This document shows positions 48,201-56,768 of a DNA stretch of 64,000 nucleotides, piece after piece; the first letter of the stretch is position 1, and each line of letters opens with the position of its first letter. Source of the stretch: Styela clava (lineage: Eukaryota > Chordata > Ascidiacea > Stolidobranchia > Styelidae); the NCBI RefSeq assembly GCF_964204865.1, contig NC_135255.1, positions 9,391,135 to 9,455,134 on the forward strand. The letters run 5' to 3'. A program made the position numbers and the translations under genes. Under the pieces are notes generated by a model. The model was not told where the DNA came from. It was given only the letters and a program-made list of their open reading frames with translations, and searched no databases.

Positions 48201-49427
48201 TGATGATTCACCAGTCGTGCCAATGATGATATACATGCCTGGGAAACTTGGGTATGGAAATCTTCTTGATCCATTTTCGATTTTTTTCAGTGACACTTTT
48301 TCATGTTGTTCACTCTGAACAAGGCCTGTATTGGGAGAAAAACAAGATCTTTCTGGTTTTATTACACTCAGGATGGAGTGGTGAGCATGGAATTCCAATT
48401 CGAGATGTGGTGTCAACGTAGTTGCTTCTGACGCTCCAACCACCAAGGCCCCACTCCACTAAGCCAATTTGTATGTGGTCAATTATTGTAGTTCCAGCTA
48501 CGGCCATTTTTGTTGTGACCACCACCTTGAAACACCTTTCTAAATCCACTAAAATTTCTGGTAGCTCCGGCTTTGCGTAATATGGTAGGCTTGGCTCCAG
48601 CGCCAAAAAAATCATCACGACTGCTGTTTCTGGCTCTCAGCCCTGACTAAAATACCATGCTAAGGTTTCATAGATTCACTCTATTTCTTGATTGCAACTC
48701 TATTTTATAGTATACAATTGACAACATCAGCGATTCTTATTGGACAATATTTTTTTTAGCCCTTTCAGTCGCGAAATGTTGGAAAGAGGATTTGCTGTTG
48801 TTGTTGTAGGCTTTCCAGCAACACCACTCGTAGAGTCTAGAGTCAGATTCTGTATATCTGCGGCTCATAGTGAAGAGCAATTAAAAGGGGTAGGTAACTT
48901 CTTATTGTATCAAAATACTAGATTGTAGTTTAAATTACTTATTTAATTTTTGTTTTATGACTTTATGTATAAGTTCCGATACATAATTTATTTTCTATCT
49001 TTATTGTGAGGCTCCGCAAATAACAGTTCACCTCTTCTCAGGCTCTATAACAAGCATGGGCAAAATACGGACCGCAGTTTTTTTATTTCTGGCACAAGGC
49101 CTTTCGTTTACCACTGTTGGTTTTGTAACACTGCAAATATTGTTTATAAAATGTGACTTTTTATGTCATACTTACATGGCCTGCCAGTAAACGTGGGCAA
49201 AATTTTTGGCCCTTAATCCAAAAACCTTACCCACTTATGCTATATAACACCAAAAGTTTGAGAACCCTTACATTAGGCCCTCTAACTCGCATAGTTTAAT
49301 TTATCCTTATTTGTTGTTCGAAAATCTCAGCTAAAATTAAATATTATCCTACTATTAATCATTTCAGGCTCTTCAAGCAATCAATGATTTGGCTGAAGTT
49401 CTCAAACTGAAATATTCCAGGACATGA
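36213..49427 (+). CDS. SPTLC2: Serine palmitoyltransferase long-chain base subunit 2, 11 exons
   Basis: Catalytic PLP subunit of ER serine palmitoyltransferase (serine + palmitoyl-CoA to 3-ketosphinganine, the committed sphingolipid step); works with SPTLC1. Exons: 36213-36362, 36929-37108, 37617-37771, 40089-40237, 44584-44764, 45301-45444, 45823-46042, 46636-46713, 48076-48251, 48760-48889, 49368-49427. Phases agree and total 540 residues (human 562). One membrane segment in exon 2 ([20 protein letters not shown]). Alpha-oxoamine synthase blocks: [42 protein letters not shown]-like [22 protein letters not shown] and [16 protein letters not shown] with the PLP lysine. The N-terminus is Asn/His-rich and poorly conserved. 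Introns hold a hAT element, MITEs, a poly-C run and repeats; introns 3 and 4 are longest. Confidence 0.97.
37184..37492 (+). mobile_element. Small hAT-like MITE in SPTLC2 intron 2
   Basis: The left end CAGTGGTTCTCAAA and right end CCAGTTTGAGAAACC form imperfect inverted termini about 310 bp apart. Relatives lie at about 44890-45225 (GTGGTTCTCAAACTTTTATG) and 49650-49935 (ending CCAGTTTGAGAAACC). The three share TGGCCCCTAGA(G/T)AA-type internal sequence. The target duplication is not clear. Confidence 0.65.
37850..37974 (-). mobile_element. tRNA-like SINE fragment in SPTLC2 intron 3
   Basis: Read on the minus strand it contains a B-box-like GGGTTCAAATCCC with flanking ATGCCAACCACC. It was cut by the hAT element that follows; the remaining head may continue after 38793. 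It is unrelated to the 52274 SINE family by sequence. I am not certain of the class. Confidence 0.45.
37967..38793. mobile_element. Non-autonomous hAT element in SPTLC2 intron 3
   Basis: Termini CAGTGGTCGGCAAACT (37975-) and TTTGCCGACCCCTG (-38785), with perfect 8-bp duplication GTTTAACG at 37967-37974 and 38786-38793. It is 811 bp long, with GGGCCGCA-type subterminal repeats at both ends and no transposase frame. The intact duplication suggests a fairly young insertion. Confidence 0.92.
39340..39760 (+). repeat. Diverged tandem duplication in SPTLC2 intron 3
   Basis: Two units about 190-200 bp apart share ACC(A/T)...CCTGTTATTC(A/G)ATTT, CCAATTTTTT, AATCTTG(A/G)GC, TAATTTATGTG and GAGCATAACTCAAACA. 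They end about 330 bp before exon 4. Confidence 0.65.
42261..42278 (+). repeat. (C)18 homopolymer in SPTLC2 intron 4
   Basis: Eighteen uninterrupted Cs followed by six As, unusual in such AT-rich DNA. The minus strand carries G18, able to form G-quadruplex. The length may be uncertain from sequencing or assembly. Confidence 0.85.
45190..45262 (+). repeat. Short tandem duplication before SPTLC2 exon 6
   Basis: Two copies of a unit of about 36 bp sharing GTTGAACCTTGGGAACCGTG lie 40 bp upstream of the exon 6 acceptor, inside the right end of a hAT-like MITE. The two copies are almost identical. Confidence 0.8.
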
Positions 49428-49468
49428 GAAGGAATGGCAAAAATGAATAACACAACTGAACTTTTCTT

Positions 49469-49474
49469 AATAAA
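49469..49474 (+). terminator. SPTLC2 polyadenylation signal AATAAA
   Basis: Canonical hexamer 41 nt after the stop. Later AATAAA hexamers at about 50270 and 50620 could serve longer 3' UTRs. Confidence 0.65.
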
Positions 49475-52260
49475 GTTATTTCTAACCAATTTAATCAAAT
49501 ATTATATTTAGTTTTAAGTTTATAAGTTTAATTTTGTGTGACGCTGATCGTCTTAAAATAGTGTGTATTTGCAATTACCGGTAGATTCTTAAATGGATTT
49601 ATGTAGTAAATATTGTATTCTCTATCTCAAAACACAGGAAATTTGTCTAAGTTATTAGATTTTTCCATTCAGTGACTCTTTCAACACTCCGTGGCTCCCA
49701 GCTCTTCAATAAAAAAACCTTCAGCTATTTTATTTTCCATGTTCAATAATGATAAAAAGCTGACAAACCAATGTAAAAGAATAAATATCTTGCAGAGTTG
49801 CAGTCAAAGAATTGGACAATCTCCATTAAGTTACTTTAAATTAATGCAGTCATTGAAAATGGTACTTCAGGATGGCTTTCGCTCATGGCCCCTAGATAAT
49901 CACTCCCAAGGGAATCCAGTTTGAGAAACCCTGGTCTAGGATGACAAATCTATCGAATATCATTTTTTTTTTTAATAAATTGCTGGAATTATCAATTTGC
50001 CAGTTATACATGAGTATGATGTTATCTTTTTTTGTTTTGTTTTGTGACTAATAAATAATGAGTAAATTGACTTGTTTTTTCATATCATTCCCATTATTAG
50101 GATCTTATTATTTTTGAAGCTATCATGTCTTAAACATTCAACTTTTGTATCTCTTTTCTATCATGATTTTTTGTTTTGAATACTTCTTTACACAGACCAA
50201 TTACTACTTTATGAATGAGCAATTTGTGAAATATTTTTGCTATGATTTTGTCCTGTAGTCATTCAAAAATAAAAGGTAAAATGACGTTTTGTTATATTTT
50301 ACATGATTTCATTGTCACATCCATCATTTGTATATGGCTTTTCAAATAAATTGGCTAGCAGTCTTGTAATTTTTGATTTATGTTTCTTTCTGTTATAAGA
50401 ATATAATTTTCATACTTTATTATAATCGATATACTTTAGGTGTTCCTATTTTTTGTACCTGTAATAATAACATTCAAACCTTCTTTCCACCTTTTGTTAA
50501 GAGTTTTTTTCGGCAGAATTCTGTCCGTATGTATGTCCGTGTTTTTAGTTTATTGTATTGGAGGAGACTCTGCAAAAAATAGTGTATTTCTGAAATAGAA
50601 TAGCAGACATGATGCTGAATAAACTCTTGATTCTTTATGTATGCATGTTGTACAGATTTATATCTTTATTAAACTTTTTTTTGTTTTTTAATGATTTTAT
50701 TTTATCTTAAATCGTTTTCTATATAAAAATTTATGCCATACGTGTCTTGGATTTTCTAAGTTTCAAATTTCAGGATTAAAATTAGTGAATTATGTTATTA
50801 AATTTCAAAATTTTTCATGTTTGTTTAACATATTCTGATATTTCAGGTATTCGTGATAATCTTCAACTTTGTCTCTTACATATCATCATCTTACACTCTC
50901 TTATAAGATTGGCAAATGCATATTTTTAGCTATTCTATTCCGTCCATGGTACCATGCAAGAAAAAATATGAAATTTATAGTATTGGATGATTTGTATTTA
51001 GAAGCATGTTGCATGGATATATTTTTCCAACACAAAAGCTTAAGTAATATTTTTTTTTTGCTAGCTGTTCTGTGCGCTTTTTATGAAGCGCACAATGTTA
51101 TTTCGTTCTTATTTTTTATGCATTTATGTAGTTTTGATTATTGTAAAATCCTAAACATTTTTCCCTCGATATCGAACCTTCGCCACCGTGCTATTATAAG
51201 TTTTTAAAAGCAGTCAGATGCATAAGGAAATGAAGGCTTTTCGAATGAATATAATAATGCTTTTTTCTGGTATTTTTTGTAATTAAACAGTCTATCTAAT
51301 TTGGTGACTAACGCTATGTATGTTGCATTCCATTTTAAATGAACTGATGAATCATTTGACATAAATGATGAGTATTGCCGGTATATGCTTCATTATATTG
51401 TTGATATTTGAAATTTTGTTTTTCATGCAAAAAAGCAGATTCATTGATTGTGAAATATGACGCTTCCCTTGTTCATTTTAAAATGCACAATATATTTGGC
51501 TTACCTATTTAACAAATTTTTTACTATAAAACTTTGATAATTGGTGTTTGTCTGACTAAAATTGCTTTTTATACATCTGGTACATCTACACATATTTCAA
51601 GGATTTGGACATATTCGTACTGAGCAGCAGTAAAAACAAAAAATTTTCTATGCACACATCATTTAGCACAAGCTTGTTCGTGAAATTTCGAAACTTTCAC
51701 ACAATGAATCTTTAGGATACAGCTGTATTGCCCTAGGAATGATTTTTTGTAGATTATTAATTCTGAACTGTGCCTATGAATATATTCACAGAAAGTTTTT
51801 GGAAATTGTCAATTTAATAATCATGAGTTTTGGCAGATTTTGAAAGAAAAACGGAATTTTCCCCTGTGTATAATTATTTTGATAAAAAATACGTTTGTAA
51901 TTGTTTGTCCTTCTTGTAGTTTAGATTTTTTAGTACTTTACAGTGATTAACCTGCAAGCGATATTGTCATAGCGCTTTTCAGCTTGTTTCGATTAAGCTA
52001 GAAACCGAAGTCTTTTCGATACAATATTTCCGGTCTATTGGTGTTATAGCATTATGATGCTTGTTGTCATCTAACGGACTTTGATATTTCTTTGATTATT
52101 CTCAAATAAAACTTGTGTGTAACATATCTTTATCGGCGTGAACAGTGGCCCTTATCAGAGTTGAATTGTTAGTTGGTTGTCAATTGGAATCGTGGAGACC
52201 GATATTGTTGTGAGAAAAAACCAGAAAGATTACTTTCCAAAGTTGCTTCTTACACATTAG
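49475..52260. other. 3' flank of SPTLC2 and spacer
   Basis: AT-rich, without supportable exons. 49650-49935 is a relative of the 37184 MITE, ending CCAGTTTGAGAAACC. 50869-51207 is open but low-complexity and unlike any family. The rest holds nothing I can name. Confidence 0.45.
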
Positions 52261-52266
52261 TGGATT

Positions 52267-52620
52267 CTTGTGCGCGGCGGTGTGGCTCAACGGGCTAAGC
52301 GTTAGGAATACGCTCGCCACCGCACCTCTAACTACTCTGCGTGGGTTCGCAGGTTCGAATCCCATACAGGGATGGTTATGTGCGAGAGGATTGCTGGACT
52401 CCTCGCCGTCGTTGGGTGGTTCACGTAACCGCTGGTCGGTTACGGCTTCCTCCACCACCAAGTCCATGCTTCCGAAAACAAACAATACAGTAAATCTAAT
52501 CCCAAACCCGACTTGGAATGGTAACCGGACGAGAGGCCGTGGTTCGCCATATGGATAAGCCGTCTTATCGGCTTTCCTCTCCCCCGGGATAAATATGTAA
52601 ATCCTATCCTATCCTTGTGC
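52267..52620 (+). mobile_element. Complete tRNA-derived SINE
   Basis: A 340-bp element (52274-52613) with A box TGGCTCAACGGG (52283-52294) and B box GGTTCGAATCC (52352-52362), so internal pol III promoters look intact. The 3' end is an A/T-rich segment with ATCCTATCCTATCC repeats. A 7-bp duplication, CTTGTGC, flanks it (52267-52273, 52614-52620). The long spacing between boxes suggests a Ser/Leu-type tRNA ancestor. Other copies lie at 26255-26450 and 30575-30907. Confidence 0.9.
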
Positions 52621-52951
52621 AGAATATCGTTTGTAGCGGAATGCGCGCCGTATGTTAAAAAGTGCTTGGTATCGTGGTAAGCGTTGGGAAAGCATTTTTG
52701 CTGCTTTGTATTAAAGATATTTTATCGGTGTATGATTCATTTATTGATAAATAGATAGTTTATTTTGAAAACTCCAAAATACACACAAATTAAAAAAATT
52801 AGAATTGTTTTTAAATTTGTTCGTTTTATATTTGCATGGAAATTATCCCCATCTTCAAAAAATGTTGCCTCTTCAAATAGTTAGACTTAAATATAGGTAC
52901 AGTATTAATTAACGATGCCGGAAAATAGCCCGTCTGGTATAGTGGGCGTGG

Positions 52952-52960
52952 TATATAAAA
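52952..52960 (+). promoter_or_regulatory. TATA box candidate for APMAP-2
   Basis: TATATAAAA lies about 340 nt before the APMAP-2 start codon. A cap site near 52985 would give a 5' UTR of about 315 nt. That leader holds a 51-codon upstream ORF (53070-53225) rich in hydrophobic residues, which could damp translation or be chance. Confidence 0.5.
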
Positions 52961-53300
52961 CCAATCTTGCGTATATTTGTCAGCGTCAGATACAGAGGTC
53001 GGTGCCCGTTACGCTTTGTTGCTCAGATCAAATTTCGCAGAAACACTGCGGCATAACAGCGCTGTATTAATGTCTTCCGTGACGATCTATCTAGTCATCG
53101 TGCTATGTAGTTTTTCCTTATTCGCCTCAACTGTTTACCTGATTGAGTATATTGTCAATATATATGGCAAACATTGTGGGGGTTTCACTCACCCTATGTT
53201 GATGAATTTTATTTTTGAGGTATAAATAGCCAGTTGGTTGGGATAGCATTAAAGCTTAAATATACAAAGTTAAATTTAACCAAGTGCCAAGTATTTTAAT

Positions 53301-54506
53301 ATGGATAATCGAAAAGAATTGAGACAGCGCAGCAAAACATCAAAGAAAGATACTCCACACAAACGGACAGGCGATGAAAACGCATTGCAAGGCTCAACTT
53401 CAAGAAACACCATTACCTTCGTGGTGAAGGTGGTGATAGCTGCTCTAAGTGCATATCTGTGCTGCGCGTATTTCACATCCCCGACTTCTTCCGTCGTCGT
53501 CAATGACATGCATAATATTGGGCAATTGAAATGGGCAAATATGATAAACAACGATCTTCAGAATGGGGAAAAGCTGTTTACCGAGTTAATTGGGCCAGAA
53601 TCCATTGCAGTTGATAAAGTTGGTAACTGGTACGCTGGCCTCGAAGATGGTCGAATCATGAAAATCTCAAATTCTGGCAAGGTACTTACCGAATTGACCA
53701 AATCATTCGACTTTGCGAAAGGAAGTAAGCGTGTGGATAAACGTATTATGGGTTTAAGATTGTTTAATTCGAAACTCTTTTTCGCGGATGCATACCAAGG
53801 TATTTTTGTTATCGATATACACACAAAAGAATGGAAGAAAATTGTAGGATTCGGTGATGTCAACCCCAACCTGATGTTTGCTAATGATTTGACAATAACT
53901 GCAGATGGGTCAACGATATATTTTACCGATACTAGTGAGAAATGGGATTACAAAGGGGCTGCGTATAGCATAATAGAAGTAGAATGCAGTGGACGATTGT
54001 TCAAAGTAGATCTAACCACTAAAAGTGTCGATCTTCTCCGTGAGCGTTTGTGCTTTGCAAATGGAATTGAATTGGATTTGACAGAATCGAAGTTGCTGTT
54101 GTCAGAAAATAGTCGACGCCGTATTCTTGTATTTGATATAAAATCAGGCGAAATCTTGAAACAGATTCTGCTTCCTGGTGGGCCAGATAACATCAGAAGA
54201 AGCAGAGATGGAGGATTTTGGGCACCGATTCCAGTTTTACCCGACCCGAGTTTCGATATCGCCTTACCATTTCCAGTTATCCGTGACACTTTAACCGGTG
54301 CTATTAGCTTAGAAACTCTATTTAAACTTCTTAAAATGAATAAAGGCGTTGTGGTGAAAATTTCGTCAACGTTTGAGCCTGAAGCCATACACTATGATCT
54401 CGACGGGAAAGTTTGTCAAGCCATCAGCCACGTGTGTGAACTCGATACTGGAGAACTTCTACTGGGAACCGTCACCTCCCGCGGAATCGTTAGGCTGAAG
54501 TTATAG
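53301..54506 (+). CDS. APMAP-like / strictosidine synthase-like membrane protein 2
   Basis: Paralogue of 22894-24138, 401 residues in one exon. A basic N-terminus (RQRSKTSKKD...KRTG) is followed by one membrane segment at about 38-58, then the beta-propeller. Matching blocks are GPESIAVDKVGNWYAGLEDG, ANDLTITADGSTIYFTD, FANGIELDLTESKLLLSENS, LPGGPDNIRRSRDGGFWAP and a C-terminal GTVTSRGIVRL. The two copies align end to end with few gaps, but differ clearly in the N-terminal tail and propeller loops. The same intronless layout suggests descent from one retrocopy followed by duplication. No AATAAA occurs close after the stop; the first good one is near 54877. Its function is inferred from family only. 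Confidence 0.93.
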   Translation: MDNRKELRQRSKTSKKDTPHKRTGDENALQGSTSRNTITFVVKVVIAALSAYLCCAYFTSPTSSVVVNDMHNIGQLKWANMINNDLQNGEKLFTELIGPESIAVDKVGNWYAGLEDGRIMKISNSGKVLTELTKSFDFAKGSKRVDKRIMGLRLFNSKLFFADAYQGIFVIDIHTKEWKKIVGFGDVNPNLMFANDLTITADGSTIYFTDTSEKWDYKGAAYSIIEVECSGRLFKVDLTTKSVDLLRERLCFANGIELDLTESKLLLSENSRRRILVFDIKSGEILKQILLPGGPDNIRRSRDGGFWAPIPVLPDPSFDIALPFPVIRDTLTGAISLETLFKLLKMNKGVVVKISSTFEPEAIHYDLDGKVCQAISHVCELDTGELLLGTVTSRGIVRLKL

Positions 54507-55180
54507 TGTATTTTTTCTACGGAAACTGTTTTTTCTTCAAATATAAGACTTCCCCCTAATGTGCCTTCCTAATTTGAAACATTAGAGCAATCAAACACAT
54601 GGACTGGGTTTTTGATGATGGTGTTTTGCGGGTTAACTTGGTGGATCCACTAACAGCCCCCAAATCAGTTATTGAGTTGGCAAACTGCAAGTGTAAAAAA
54701 ATAAGTGTCAAAAAAATTTATGCATGTGTGACAAAAACAATCTAAATTGGACAGAGTTTTGTTTTTGTGTCGACTGCAAAAAGGACAGTACACTTATAAA
54801 GGAAAAGTCGATTTTTGAGAATGAGGATTTCGGAAGCAATTCATAAGAAAGTGAATTAGATATAGAAGTTATTTTAATAAAATATGATTATTGATTTTCA
54901 GGGAATCCCCTATAATCCAATTTTTGCATCAGGATTTTTGAAGCATATTTCAACGAAAATGTGCAACTTTCGTTAGTGGGAAAAAGCTGTAATGAAACTC
55001 ATTTTTTAAGCGTTTTTTCAGGGCCTCGTCTCACGGCCTAGTATTATAACAGCAGATATCACAGTCTACAAATATACTGACATCAAGTGAAGCAGTGCGG
55101 TATCGGTAGTCTACCTTACCTTAAAAAAACCTCCGAGTTACGAGTAACGAGAATTTTCAGAATCATCCGTCCCGCTTGGC
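54507..55180. other. 3' flank of APMAP-2
   Basis: No coding potential recognised. AATAAA at about 54877 is the first plausible poly(A) signal. The region passes into the repeat cluster at 55185. Confidence 0.45.
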
Positions 55181-55184
55181 AGAT

Positions 55185-56580
55185 TAAAACCCGTGTTCAA
55201 TAATTAAAATTAAAAAGTAATACATTGAAATTTTCGATGAAATATTAAATCTCATTCATAGATAATGTACGCTTAAATAAAAGTACTAGCCTTCTGGCAA
55301 ACAGAACAATCTTTAACCACTAAAAATTTCAGAGCAACTGGTCCAGTATTCGGAGAGAAAGGCGATTTTATATTGATGAAGGAAAACAAGAACGATACTC
55401 AGATATAAGAACACGAAATCCAAAACAAAGTAGTTTTCGTATCGTACCTCCCGGTATCAATTAATCGACGAGTTTCGCGTCGCGTCGTATTAAATCAGAA
55501 TCAGCCGTCACGCTTGGTAGATTAAAAACCGTGTTCCCGAAAATAATAAAAATATAGCGAAATTTTGGACGAAATATAAGATCTTACAGGATTCTCAAAA
55601 AAAAAAAACAGGAATAAATAAACAACTTCTAGCGAAAAATACAATTTTTAACCACTGAAAATTTCAAAATGATTGGTCCATCAGTGAATGAGAAAAGCGT
55701 TTTTTTCATGAGGACAAGGAGGAAATTACCATGAAGAACAACAACAACAACATAATAGCAAAACGATCCATAGGTCAATTTCGTGTCCAACAAGACAAAC
55801 TGTGTATATCAGCAACAAGCGCAAGATGAAGTACAACGACCTTACATACATGGAGTTGCTCGTTTTGAAAAATTGACTCTGCGCACCACCAAACGAGGTA
55901 ACCATGGCAGCAACAGTGCATAGATGTTAAAACAACCGTTCGCGGACGATGTTTTGAATTCTCTTAGATGGCTTCGAGTGGAGACAAAAATTAAGGAGAT
56001 ACACAACCTGACAGCTAGTAATTATTCACACAGTTGAATGGTAAAAATTAATTTACATGGTCAGGAAGAGAAAGTTATAGCCAGTACATGAATATGCTCG
56101 AATTATAATATCTGCGTAAACAGATAACAAGAGAGCTATGCTCAAATATATAGCCACGTAGTACCACAGACAGAATTTTTATGTCGTCATAGCAAAAAAT
56201 AATAGCCCTCTAGCAAAAAATATAATCTTTACCCACTGAAAATTTCAATTGGTTGGCAATTGGTTCGGTAATCCAAGGGAAAAGCGATTTCTTTAAAACG
56301 TGTCAAAGAACAACAACAACGTAATATTGAAACGATCGTTATGTCCATTACGTGTCCAAAAACCATTTTAGACAATGTGTTGACAATGTATTTTGTTGAG
56401 CAGGAACATAATGAGATATGAATAATGGAATATGTCTGAACATACTGGGATATGAAATCTACCAATAAAAATGACACAGTATAAATACCAACAGAATAAT
56501 GAATAGGGGGGCCATGTGTGCTGAAATCCTCCGACAGAAGGGCCCCACGAGCCATAAAAGATTGGGAACCACTGTTCTAG
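55185..56580 (+). mobile_element. Cluster of TAATAGCC repeats ending in a hAT terminus
   Basis: Three copies of the dispersed repeat lie at about 55185-55375, 55540-55760 and 56128-56365, the last two with (AAC)n runs. The 56128 copy opens with AAGAGAGCTATGCTCAAATA, exactly as the copy at 27930. The cluster ends with GATTGGGAACCACTG at 56562-56576, a hAT-type right terminus close to that of the 26931 element. The matching left terminus was not found, so this is probably the truncated remainder of a second composite element. Confidence 0.6.
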
Positions 56581-56768
56581 AGAATGTAAACTAGACTCAG
56601 ACTAGAAGCCAACAGTCATTTTGGCTCCGATTCTAAATTGCGGAACGTAGATGTAGCAGACTTCATCCGGATTCCTTTTGCGGTTTGTTGGTGTTATTTA
56701 CTGTTAAGTAAGTTATAATTTTAACGTGTTGTTCATTCATCTCAGATCGATGAATATCGAAACTAACC

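Noticed and set aside
50869-51207. 112-residue open frame
   Set aside because: Phe/Leu/Ser-rich composition expected from T-rich DNA; no domain.
52274-52365. Functional tRNA gene
   Set aside because: A and B boxes are present but the flanking body extends 340 bp, repeats elsewhere in the window and has a target duplication; it is a SINE head and the cloverleaf arms do not pair.
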